Shown here one piece after another: positions 1 to 5,469 of a DNA stretch of 6,563 bases (position 1 is the stretch's first letter; the number at the start of each line of letters is the position of its first letter). The position numbers and the translations under genes were made by a program. Below the pieces are notes generated by a model. The model saw only the letters and a program-made list of their open reading frames with translations, was not told the origin of the DNA and ran no database searches. Origin of the DNA: CAZNVB01 sp964651495 (GTDB lineage Bacteria; Acidobacteriota; Aminicenantia; Aminicenantales; UBA8522); the NCBI GenBank assembly GCA_964651495.1, contig CAZYWP010000147.1, positions 1 to 6,563 on the forward strand. The letters are read 5' to 3'.

Positions 1-23
1 TGATCGGAAGTGTTCCTCAGCGC

Positions 24-569
24 TTAGAGACCCAGGTCGGCATCAATGCCCTGCATGGCTTTAACGCAGATGGAGATAAATTCGTCCAAGTCCAGCCCGA
101 GATTCCGGCACTCTTCGATCTCCTCTCTCCTTGCGCCGCGGGCAAAGCTCTTCTCCTTATAGCGGCGCTTGACGAATTCGAGGTCGATGGACTTCAGTTT
201 TTTGTCCGGATGCATCAGCGTGGCCGCAATGATCAGCCCGGTTAGCGGGTCGATGGAAAAAATGGCCCAGTCCATCGGACTTTCGCAAGGGACCTTGGCG
301 GCATGCGCCTGGATGGCGTGGATGACTTCCGGGGCGATGCCCTTCTCCCCCAGCATCCTGACCGTCTCCGTCGTATGAAGCTCCGGGCTTTTTTCGGTGA
401 TCTCATAATCCAGGTCATGGAGAATCCCCGCCAGCCCCCAGGGCTCCGGGTCCTGACCCAGCCGCACCGCCGCCGCCTTCATACAGGCCTCCACCGACAG
501 GCAGTGCTTGACCAGGTTCCTGTTCTTGAGATGGGCTTTGACGAGCTCCAGAGCGTCTTCTCTCTTCAT
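24..569 (-). CDS. HD-domain phosphohydrolase family protein (HDIG-like)
   Basis: This is a soluble 181-residue protein of the HD superfamily, metal-dependent phosphohydrolases acting on nucleotides or phosphoesters; the substrate cannot be told from sequence. The metal-ligand pattern is visible as H22, the H51-D52 doublet in GILHDLDYE, H84, H89 and D107 in SIDPLTGLI. The last matches the 'xDxLTG' block typical of small stand-alone HDIG proteins near 180-200 residues. The C-terminal half is helical and charged, with no membrane segment. The frame stays open 18 codons upstream to 623, but I chose the ATG at 569. It has a textbook ribosome binding site, AAAGGAG, 8 nt upstream (578-584), and the longer version would overlap the end of the preceding gene. 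It lies 34 nt downstream of the beta-propeller gene on the same strand and is probably co-transcribed with it. Family assignment is firm; the biochemical role is unknown. Confidence 0.9.
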   Translation of the reverse strand: MKREDALELVKAHLKNRNLVKHCLSVEACMKAAAVRLGQDPEPWGLAGILHDLDYEITEKSPELHTTETVRMLGEKGIAPEVIHAIQAHAAKVPCESPMDWAIFSIDPLTGLIIAATLMHPDKKLKSIDLEFVKRRYKEKSFARGARREEIEECRNLGLDLDEFISICVKAMQGIDADLGL

Positions 570-577
570 CCGTACAT

Positions 578-584
578 CTCCTTT
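578..584 (-). promoter_or_regulatory. Ribosome binding site of the HD-domain gene
   Basis: Read on the minus strand this is AAAGGAG, with 8 nt to the ATG at 569. It decides the start in favour of the 181-residue protein over the 199-residue open frame. Confidence 0.85.
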
Positions 585-603
585 CTCAGACGGAATCCCC
601 AAT

Positions 604-1944
604 TCATGGGGTTTTTTTGGCAACCTCGAAAGAAATTTCGGCTTCTTTGGACTGCCTCTCGTCGATCACCCGGACTCCGACCCGATAGTGACCCTCCTTC
701 TCGGCAAACCAGACCCAGGAATTCATCTCCGATTCTTTCTGGACGATCATCCTGTCTTCCCCGTTGCGGCGAAGGAAGAATTCGAAGCGGGGCAGATAAA
801 AGCCGACGGACGTAGCCGTAAAAGCAATCTCGGTACCGGCCGGCTGCGGCGGGGCCAGGGAAGCGGAGAGGCCAGCTTTGACTTCCTTTTCCAGGAAAAC
901 AAGGTTCCCTTTGTCGTCGGCATAATCGTAGAGATTGACCAGGAGATCAGAGTCGAGCCAGAGCGCGTTCGACCGGATTTCCGCCCCGGCATCGTATCTC
1001 CCGATGTCCTCTCCCGTCCTCCGGTCCAGGCATATCAGAATAGAGGACTGCGAAGTGACGATGACCTGGCCCGGGCTGAACTCGAGATCGAAAGGGCTCC
1101 TCGCCGGGATGATCCGCCACCACAGAATGTCGCCGTTTTTCCCGAGCACATAGAGCACGTTGTTGGAGGCAAGGAAAAAGACCTGTTTTCCCACCGCCTT
1201 CGGGGCGGACATGACCTTTCCTCCGATCCGGATCCGCCACTTTCGTTTCAGATCCCTGAGGCTATAACAATAGAAGTGGCTGTCATCGGTGCCGAAAAAG
1301 ATGCGGTCGCCGTCGACAAGAGGGGTGATCCGGACCGGGCTGCCCATGTCGACGGCCGTCCTCAGCTTCCCGTCCGGGCCGAGAAAATAGACCTTGCCGT
1401 CGGTGCAGGCGAGGACGATGGTCCGGTCCCAGAATACGGGCCCGGCCTCGAGCGCTCCGCCGGCTTTGAACAGCCGGGAAACCTCTTTTTTCGCCGGGTC
1501 GAAGGCCAGCAATTCCCCCTCCCGGGTGCCAAGATAGACCCGCCCCTGGTGCCAGACGATCTCACCGGCGATTGTCTCTCTGAATTCCCTGGTCCAGAGT
1601 GTCCGTCCGTCGCCGTCGAAACAGTACAGAACATTGGCCCGGTCCCAAATATAAATTTGGCCCGGTCCGAGGAGCGGTGGACAACCGAACGGCGCGGGCG
1701 CCGTAAATTCCCAAAGAATGGTTTTTTTCGCGCCGTCCAGGCAGTAAAGGAAGCCTTTATCAGTCGCCAGATAGACCTTCCCTTCCGCTGCCCGGACAGA
1801 GCGGACGATTTTCCCGTCATAGGCAACCCGGCCGGCTTCAACCAACGGGAAAACCGCGCCGGCGGGATAGGGAGCGATCCTGGGCTGAAAAATGGAGCAG
1901 GAAAACTGGAGCAAGACTAACGCCAGCTTAAGGACCCTGTTCAT
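604..1944 (-). CDS. Secreted PQQ-type beta-propeller repeat protein with C-terminal Ig-like domain
   Basis: This 446-residue protein is built of about seven WD/PQQ-like blades. Each shows the pattern 'G-x-hydrophobic-Y/F-x-x-x...G-x-LYCLD...G-x-x-x-W'. Clear examples are around residues 56-79, 96-118, 135-152, 175-192, 213-237, 253-276 and 292-310. This is the fold of BamB and PQQ-dependent enzymes, usually a binding or scaffold module; no PQQ-enzyme active-site residues were recognised. Residues 360-442 look like an Ig/PKD-like beta-sandwich, with a W410-V-W412 pair and the closing 'G-H-Y-R-V-G-V-R-V' strand. The N-terminus (MNRVLKLALVLLQFSC) is a short basic-plus-hydrophobic export signal. 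Cys16 could be lipidated, but Q at -3 makes a poor lipobox. In-frame ATGs lie at 1956, 1965 and 2040. I chose 1944 because the promoter at 1967-1995 would exclude the longest form and GAGG lies just before this ATG. The start is uncertain by about 20 residues; the fold is confident. Confidence 0.82.
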   Translation of the reverse strand: MNRVLKLALVLLQFSCSIFQPRIAPYPAGAVFPLVEAGRVAYDGKIVRSVRAAEGKVYLATDKGFLYCLDGAKKTILWEFTAPAPFGCPPLLGPGQIYIWDRANVLYCFDGDGRTLWTREFRETIAGEIVWHQGRVYLGTREGELLAFDPAKKEVSRLFKAGGALEAGPVFWDRTIVLACTDGKVYFLGPDGKLRTAVDMGSPVRITPLVDGDRIFFGTDDSHFYCYSLRDLKRKWRIRIGGKVMSAPKAVGKQVFFLASNNVLYVLGKNGDILWWRIIPARSPFDLEFSPGQVIVTSQSSILICLDRRTGEDIGRYDAGAEIRSNALWLDSDLLVNLYDYADDKGNLVFLEKEVKAGLSASLAPPQPAGTEIAFTATSVGFYLPRFEFFLRRNGEDRMIVQKESEMNSWVWFAEKEGHYRVGVRVIDERQSKEAEISFEVAKKTP

Positions 1945-1966
1945 GCCTCGTCTCATGCGGGGCATA

Positions 1967-1995
1967 ATGATACCATTTTGCCTCCCCCGTCTCAA
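1967..1995 (-). promoter_or_regulatory. Sigma70-like promoter of the beta-propeller/HD-domain unit
   Basis: On the minus strand a -35 box TTGAGA (1990-1995) is separated by exactly 17 nt from a -10 box TATCAT (1967-1972). Transcription would start near 1960, leaving only about 16 nt before the ATG at 1944. The placement supports the short N-terminus of the propeller protein. Each box matches the E. coli consensus at 5 of 6 or 4 of 6 positions, so this is a prediction. Confidence 0.6.
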
Positions 1996-2011
1996 TCCGA
2001 ATTCCATCATC

Positions 2012-2040
2012 TTTACAGCCGGAGGAAGAGTTGATATCAT
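2012..2040 (+). promoter_or_regulatory. Sigma70-like promoter of the 57-residue gene
   Basis: TTTACA (2012-2017) and TATCAT (2035-2040) are separated by exactly 17 nt, each one mismatch from consensus. The predicted start point is near 2047, about 12 nt before the ATG at 2059. The GGAGGAAG at 2021-2028 looks like a ribosome binding site but falls in the spacer of this promoter and would not be transcribed from it. The promoter stands back to back with the minus-strand promoter at 1967-1995. Confidence 0.6.
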
Positions 2041-2058
2041 GCGGGCAAAGACAGCCCC

Positions 2059-2232
2059 ATGGTCAACTACATTCTGCTGTACAAGATCCGCAAACGAGTG
2101 AAGAAAATATTAAAGGATAAAATCGCCGACGCCGAGCTGGCTACCACCAAGACGTCCTGCATCGGCTGTCTTGCCGACGACATCAGTTGGGAAATATACT
2201 ATCTGCTGAAGGAAAAAGACAAGGAAGGGTGA
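2059..2232 (+). CDS. Small CxxC-containing protein of unknown function (57 aa)
   Basis: I do not recognise this gene. It encodes a 57-residue protein beginning MVNYILLYKIRKRVKKILKD and ending LLKEKDKEG. The N-terminal 25 residues form a strongly basic amphipathic stretch. A pair of cysteines, C34 and C37 (SCIGC), follows, then an acidic/aromatic helix-like segment (DDISWEIYYLL). One CxxC could bind half a zinc site (as a dimer), or be redox-active. The composition looks like a real protein: charged, no rare-residue runs. A good promoter sits directly upstream and the gene fills the gap between two minus-strand genes without overlapping them. No strong Shine-Dalgarno sequence precedes the ATG, and an in-frame stop at 2032 rules out a longer form. 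Possibly a regulator or small metal-binding protein; that is only a guess. Confidence 0.55.
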   Translation: MVNYILLYKIRKRVKKILKDKIADAELATTKTSCIGCLADDISWEIYYLLKEKDKEG

Positions 2233-2247
2233 ATCCAGCCTACCCTT
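2225..2247. terminator. Short hairpin across two convergent stop codons, possible bidirectional terminator
   Basis: AAGGGT (2225-2230) pairs with ACCCTT (2242-2247) around an 11-nt loop. The stem contains part of the TGA of the 57-residue gene and of the TAG of rarA. On the minus strand it is followed by a moderately T-rich stretch (CCTTGTCTTTTTCC); on the plus strand by TATTGTC. The 6-bp stem is weak for an intrinsic terminator, but its position between convergent genes is right. Confidence 0.35.
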
Positions 2248-3607
2248 TATTGTCTCGGCCTGAGTGGGGTCCTCCTGATTTATTTTCGCCGGTCTTTTCT
2301 AAATTCTTTTCGGCCCGAATTTTTTCCTTGATTTTCTGCCACCAGTCTATCCGCTTCCTGATCTCTTTCTCCAGACCCATCTCGCCAGGCGAATAATAAC
2401 GCCTTCCCTTGAGCTTATCCGGAAAAGTCTCCATATCGGTTGTCGAAAAAGCGAAATCGTGGGCATAGGCATATTCTCTGCCGTAGCCGATGTCTTTCAT
2501 CAGCCTGGTGACGGGATTCCGTATCTGCAGGGGAACGGGCTCATACGGGCTGGATTCAACGTCTTTCATCGCCTTTGTGAAAGCGGCATATGCCCGGTTG
2601 CTCTTCGGAGCTGAGGCCAGGTAAATGACGGCTTCGGCAAGGGCGAGCTCTCCCTCGGGTGGGCCCAGGAAGTCGAAAGCCTCTTTAGCGCGCAAGGCGA
2701 TGGCCAGAGCCTGGGGGTCGGCCAGGCCGATATCCTCGGAAGCGAACCGGACCAGCCGGCGAGCGATGTACAGTGGATCCTCCCCCGAGTAGACCATCCG
2801 GGCCAGCCAGTAGAGGGACGCATCGACGTCGCTGTTGCGCAGGCTCTTATGAAGCGCCGAGATGAGGTTGAAGTGTTCTTCTCCGCTCTTATCGTAAAGA
2901 AGGATCCGTTTCTGCAGGGCTTCCTGGACTTCCTCCGGGCCGATCGTGCCCGCGTGGGCCAGGCTGGCGGCGATTTCCAGGGTGTTGAGGGCTCGCCGGG
3001 CATCGCCGTTGGCCTGGTCGATGATCAACTGCCTGGCCTGGACATCGAGGTCGAGCTTCAGCTTACCCAGGCCCCGCTCTGCGTCGGCTAGAGCTTCATC
3101 GAGGATGCGTGACTGAGCCTCCTCGGTGAGCGGATTAAGGACCAGGACTTTGGTTCGCGAAAGGAGTGGGGCGATGACTTCAAAGGACGGGTTCTCAGTC
3201 GTCGAACCGAAGAGGATGATATCGCCTCTTTCGACATAAGGCAGGAAAGCGCCCTGCTGGGCCTTGTTGAAGCGGTGGATCTCATCGATAAAGATGATGC
3301 TGGGCTTGCCATACAGCTTCTTGTGGCTTTCGGCCTTGGCCATGACGTCTTTGACTTCCTTGATACCGGATAGCACGGCAGAGAAAAACAGGCAGGGTAA
3401 ATCGAAGCGACTGGCCAGCATCCTGGCCAGCGTCGTCTTTCCCGAGCCGGGGGGCCCCCAGAAAATGAGCGAGACCAGGCGTCCGGAGTCGATCAATTCC
3501 GCCAGGATCTTTCCCGGCCCGAGAAGGTGCTCCTGGCCGTAGAACTGGTCAAAGGACTGGGGCCGCATCCGCTCGGCCAGCGGGGTGAGCGTTCCGGTTT
3601 TTTCCAT
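2240..3607 (-). CDS. rarA: Replication-associated recombination protein RarA (MgsA), AAA+ ATPase
   Basis: RarA is a cytoplasmic AAA+ ATPase of the clamp-loader/RuvB/WRNIP1 clade. It acts at stalled replication forks and single-strand/duplex junctions. The 455-residue protein has the family layout. The N-terminus LAERMRPQSFDQFYGQEHLLG (residues 10-30) precedes Walker A GPPGSGKTT at 51-59. Walker B is IIFIDE at 104-109, followed by HRFNKAQQ. Sensor 1 (STTENPSFE) is at 135-143, the probable arginine finger (SR) at 150-151 and sensor 2 (GDARRALN) at 201-208. The C-terminal tetramerisation part contains SALHKSLRNSD, EDIGLADPQ, APKSN and the late GRRYYSP block at 401-407. All expected motifs are intact. 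Residues 430-455 are a charged tail beyond the family core. The ATG at 3607 aligns with E. coli RarA and lies about 11 nt from the predicted transcript start, with no clear ribosome binding site. It is divergent from the MerR-type gene. Confidence 0.97.
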   Translation of the reverse strand: MEKTGTLTPLAERMRPQSFDQFYGQEHLLGPGKILAELIDSGRLVSLIFWGPPGSGKTTLARMLASRFDLPCLFFSAVLSGIKEVKDVMAKAESHKKLYGKPSIIFIDEIHRFNKAQQGAFLPYVERGDIILFGSTTENPSFEVIAPLLSRTKVLVLNPLTEEAQSRILDEALADAERGLGKLKLDLDVQARQLIIDQANGDARRALNTLEIAASLAHAGTIGPEEVQEALQKRILLYDKSGEEHFNLISALHKSLRNSDVDASLYWLARMVYSGEDPLYIARRLVRFASEDIGLADPQALAIALRAKEAFDFLGPPEGELALAEAVIYLASAPKSNRAYAAFTKAMKDVESSPYEPVPLQIRNPVTRLMKDIGYGREYAYAHDFAFSTTDMETFPDKLKGRRYYSPGEMGLEKEIRKRIDWWQKIKEKIRAEKNLEKTGENKSGGPHSGRDNKG

Positions 3608-3624
3608 AACAGCGCTTTTTTTGT

Positions 3625-3654
3625 ATTATAGCAGAGCGAGCGGAGAAATATAAA
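3625..3654 (-). promoter_or_regulatory. Promoter of rarA
   Basis: On the minus strand there is a perfect -10 hexamer TATAAT (3625-3630). An 18-nt spacer separates it from a weak -35 TTTATA (3649-3654). The start point would be near 3618, giving an ~11-nt leader consisting of an A-run and GCGCTGTT, with no Shine-Dalgarno sequence. Confidence 0.6.
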
Positions 3655-3655
3655 C

Positions 3656-3668
3656 CCGGCATCGCCGG
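3656..3668. other. Small palindrome between the divergent rarA and MerR-type promoters
   Basis: CCGGC (3656-3660) and GCCGG (3664-3668) are inverted around ATC, centred between the two divergent promoters. This is a plausible operator position for the dimeric MerR-type protein encoded next door, but 5-bp GC arms occur easily by chance in GC-rich DNA. Confidence 0.2.
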
Positions 3669-3684
3669 CGGCGCACCCAAAGCC

Positions 3685-3713
3685 TTGACGAGCCTATTGA
3701 GTCATGTTATTGT
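3685..3713 (+). promoter_or_regulatory. Sigma70-like promoter of the MerR-type regulator gene
   Basis: TTGACG (3685-3690) and TATTGT (3708-3713) are separated by 17 nt. The predicted start point is near 3720, about 40 nt ahead of the ATG at 3760. The TTG of the -35 box is also an in-frame possible start codon, so gene callers may wrongly begin the protein here. Confidence 0.5.
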
Positions 3714-3759
3714 TAGGGCGAATTTTGAGGAATTGCGGAGGCTCTCCCGGCGCAGAAGA

Positions 3760-4125
3760 ATGAAACCCGATAAAGACAAGGGCAAGCTCTTTTACCGGCT
3801 CGAGGAAGTCAGCCGCCTCGCCCAGCTCGAGCCCAAGGTCATCGAGAAATGGGAAAAGGAATTCCCCTTCCTCCATGCCGGACAGACGGGCAGCGGCCAG
3901 AAATTCTTCCGCCAGAAAGACGTGGAGATCATCCTCCGCCTGAAAGAGCTGCTGGTCAAGGAAGGGTTGACCCTGGCCGGAGCCAAACGCAAGATCGAAG
4001 CGGAATTCGAAGGAAACCCGGCCGAGCCGCTCCATCCGGACCGTCTGAAAAAGGCTCTCTTTGAAGTCCGGTCCGAGCTCCAGGGCCTGGCCAGATCATT
4101 GGCCAGGCGGTCCAAAAAACCTTAG
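3760..4125 (+). CDS. MerR-family transcriptional regulator
   Basis: This is a 121-residue DNA-binding protein with a MerR-type winged helix-turn-helix. Residues 11-36 (FYRLEEVSRL ... IEKWEKEFP) fit the recognition helix region 'Y-x-x-x-E-V-x-x-x...W-E-x-x-F'. Residues 44-55 (GSGQKFFRQKDVE) form the wing and its 'R-x-Y/F-x-x-x-D-V-E' signature. Residues 56-83 match the 'I-x-x-L-x-x-E-G-x-T-L-x-G-A' dimer-leading helix. The C-terminal 35 residues are a short basic helix with no cysteine or effector domain, so this is a minimal regulator without a recognisable metal-sensing site. The frame is open upstream to a TTG at 3685, but that codon lies inside the -35 box. The ATG at 3760 leaves the family-typical short N-terminus. 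Only a weak AGAAGA precedes it; GGAGG at 3737-3741 is too distant. The gene sits 39 nt ahead of tRNA-Pro. Its target is unknown; autoregulation or control of divergent rarA is possible. Confidence 0.88.
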   Translation: MKPDKDKGKLFYRLEEVSRLAQLEPKVIEKWEKEFPFLHAGQTGSGQKFFRQKDVEIILRLKELLVKEGLTLAGAKRKIEAEFEGNPAEPLHPDRLKKALFEVRSELQGLARSLARRSKKP

Positions 4126-4150
4126 AAATTCTCCCGTGTTCTGTTATAAT
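4122..4150 (+). promoter_or_regulatory. Promoter of tRNA-Pro
   Basis: A perfect -10 TATAAT (4145-4150) lies 14 nt before the tRNA. A weak -35 (TTAGAA, 4122-4127) at 17-nt spacing overlaps the stop codon of the preceding gene. The start point would be near 4157, giving an ~8-nt 5' leader for RNase P to remove. Confidence 0.6.
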
Positions 4151-4164
4151 AAACCCTTCTGATT

Positions 4165-4241
4165 CGGGACGTGGCGCAGCCTGGTAGCGCACATGCTTGG
4201 GGTGCATGGGGTCGGCGGTTCGAATCCGCCCGTCCCGACCA
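4165..4241 (+). tRNA. tRNA-Pro (anticodon GGG)
   Basis: This is a complete 77-nt cloverleaf. The acceptor stem is CGGGACG/CGTCCCG, perfectly paired (4165-4171 with 4231-4237). The D arm is GCGC-AGCCTGGTA-GCGC. The anticodon arm is CATGC-TTGGGGT-GCATG with anticodon GGG at 4199-4201. The variable loop is GGGTC and the T arm GGCGG-TTCGAAT-CCGCC. Discriminator A and an encoded CCA end at 4241. GGG reads CCC and CCU codons. The first pair C1-G72 and A73 agree with bacterial proline identity. The tRNA follows the MerR-type gene and precedes the cupin/surE genes on the same strand. Confidence 0.98.
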
Positions 4242-4268
4242 TATTTCCTCGTGGCGGTTGGAGCTCAC

Positions 4269-4288
4269 GCCGGACTCTTTTAGCCGGC
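4269..4288 (+). other. Stem-loop after tRNA-Pro
   Basis: GCCGG (4269-4273) pairs with CCGGC (4284-4288). An inner CT/AG pair extends the stem past a single bulged A, leaving a CTTTT loop. No T-run follows, so it is not a standard intrinsic terminator. It could still protect the tRNA 3' precursor or attenuate read-through into the cupin/surE genes. It ends 20 nt before the mini-ORF start. Confidence 0.3.
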
Positions 4289-4308
4289 CGGACAGAAGGA
4301 GATCGAGG

Positions 4309-4350
4309 ATGAAAATCGGAGTTCCAAGCACAGCGAAAAGAGAAAAATAA
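4309..4350 (+). CDS. Possible 13-residue leader peptide ahead of the cupin gene
   Basis: This mini-ORF reads MKIGVPSTAKREK and then TAA. A good Shine-Dalgarno (AAGGAG, about 4297-4302) lies about 6-7 nt before its ATG, better than that of the cupin gene. Its stop is followed by one A and then the ATG of the cupin gene (TAA-A-ATG), so ribosomes finishing it could re-initiate there. The sequence shows the spacing and the binding site; a regulatory role is inference. There is no amino-acid run of the kind seen in classical attenuators. Confidence 0.35.
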   Translation: MKIGVPSTAKREK

Positions 4351-4351
4351 A

Positions 4352-4699
4352 ATGAGCCCGATTAAAAAGCAAAAATCGGCCAGCGACCTCAAAGCCCAGG
4401 CCCACGAGCTGGCGGCCCTGGTCGGCTATCAGGACGGCTCGGTCGTGAGCCGCGAGATCATCAGCCAGTCGACAGGCACCGTCACCATTTTTGCCTTCGA
4501 CAAGGGCCAGGGCCTGAGCGAGCACACAGCGCCCTTCGACGCCCTGGTCTATGTGATCGACGGGAAAGCGGAAATCACCATCTCCTGCCAACGGCACGAC
4601 CTGAGCGGGGGCGAGATGATCATCATGCCGGCCCACCAGCCGCACGCCCTCAAGGCGACGGAAAAATTCAAGATGGTGCTGGTAATGATCCGCTCCTGA
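4352..4699 (+). CDS. Small single-domain cupin protein
   Basis: This 115-residue protein has one cupin (double-stranded beta-helix) domain covering nearly its whole length. Cupin motif 1 appears as G54-LSEH58 ... D63 ... V68-x-x-G71. Motif 2 is G87-EMIIMPAHQPHAL, with H95 and H98. The canonical second histidine of motif 1 (HxH) is replaced by A60. The metal site, if present, would use H58, H98 and perhaps H95. Stand-alone cupins of this 'SEHTAPFDALV' type are common in anaerobes and largely uncharacterised; they may bind small metabolites or sugars. No signal or membrane segment is seen. A coupled mini-ORF ends one base before the start. The stop overlaps the surE start in a TGATG junction, so the two are surely co-transcribed and probably translationally coupled. 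Substrate unknown. Confidence 0.88.
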   Translation: MSPIKKQKSASDLKAQAHELAALVGYQDGSVVSREIISQSTGTVTIFAFDKGQGLSEHTAPFDALVYVIDGKAEITISCQRHDLSGGEMIIMPAHQPHALKATEKFKMVLVMIRS

Positions 4700-5469
4700 T
4701 GCCGGCGATGAGGCCTCTCCTTCTTCTCACCAACGATGACGGCTTTTTCGCTCCGGGAATCCAGGCTCTGGCCAAAGAGCTCAGGGGGCTGGCCGAGGCC
4801 GTCATCGTCGCCCCTGACCGGGAAAGAAGCGCGACCTCGTTGTCACTGACTTTGCGCCGGCCGCTCCGCGTCGAAAAAATTAAAAGGAACACGTTCGCCG
4901 TGGACGGAACACCCGCCGACTGCATCTATCTGGCGATCAGGAAGCTGCTGCCCCGGCCTCCTCGACTGATTATTTCGGGCATCAACCCCGGCCCCAACCT
5001 CGGCCAGCAGGACATCTCCTATTCCGGCACCGTGGCGGCCGCCCTCCAGGGAACATTCCTTCAGATTCCATCGCTCGCCGTCTCCCTGATCCCCGAGAAG
5101 GACGGAACTCTGGATTTCACTCCGGGGGCGAAGTTTGTCGGCCGGATGGCGGCACGGATCCTGGAAACCGGGCTGCCAGCCGGACTCACCCTGAACATCA
5201 ATATCCCCCCTCTTCCGCATCGGGGCGTCAAAATCACGACGCTCGGCGAGAAGCGCTACGACCCCGAAGTCGTCGAAAAAACCGACCCCCGCGGCAGGAC
5301 CTATTACTGGATCGGCCTGGGAAAAGTCCGGCCCCTGGGCGGCGAACGCAGTGACATTCAAGCCGCCGAGCGGGGATATATTTCGATCACCCCTTTACAC
5401 ACCGATCGAACCGACCCCAAAGCCCTCTCCAGCCCTGCCCTGAAAAAGATCGTTCAGGGTCTTGTCTGA
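4699..5469 (+). CDS. surE: 5'/3'-nucleotidase SurE
   Basis: SurE is a cytoplasmic, divalent-metal-dependent phosphatase that removes 5'- or 3'-phosphate from nucleoside monophosphates. It is linked to stationary-phase survival and nucleotide recycling. At 256 residues the length is normal. The N-terminal hallmark LLLTNDDGFFAPGIQAL carries the metal-binding D13-D14 pair. S44 in DRERSATS is the expected active-site serine. The block IISGINPGPNLG (residues 91-102) and the YSGTVAAALQG segment form the catalytic loop, with N96 and N100 candidate ligands. That loop reads NLGQQDISYSG, one residue longer than the usual NLG-x-D-x-x-YSG. Translation probably starts at 4699, where ATG overlaps the cupin stop in TGATG. 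The ATG at 4708 (MRPLLLL) is an alternative three codons shorter. The 3' end overlaps dedA by 16 nt tail to tail. Identification is certain. Confidence 0.97.
   Translation: MPAMRPLLLLTNDDGFFAPGIQALAKELRGLAEAVIVAPDRERSATSLSLTLRRPLRVEKIKRNTFAVDGTPADCIYLAIRKLLPRPPRLIISGINPGPNLGQQDISYSGTVAAALQGTFLQIPSLAVSLIPEKDGTLDFTPGAKFVGRMAARILETGLPAGLTLNINIPPLPHRGVKITTLGEKRYDPEVVEKTDPRGRTYYWIGLGKVRPLGGERSDIQAAERGYISITPLHTDRTDPKALSSPALKKIVQGLV

Noticed and set aside
1..23. Terminator or gene fragment downstream of the HD-domain gene
   Set aside because: Too short to assess; no hairpin or T-run is visible.
508..1920. A 470-codon open frame on the plus strand
   Set aside because: It is antisense to the propeller gene. 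Its translation is rich in R, P, G and D without domain structure, whereas the minus-strand frame shows clear repeated blades and a signal segment. It also overlaps the HD-domain gene's ribosome binding site.
2021..2101. A 20-residue ORF from the ATG at 2039 behind GGAGGAAG
   Set aside because: The putative ribosome binding site lies in the spacer of the promoter at 2012-2040, so it would not be transcribed from it, and the short product looks random. The overlapping 57-residue frame is far more protein-like.
4309..4350. Mini-ORF as a remnant of alanine dehydrogenase, which often starts MKIGVP
   Set aside because: Only six residues match and the following residues do not continue the family pattern; chance similarity is likely.
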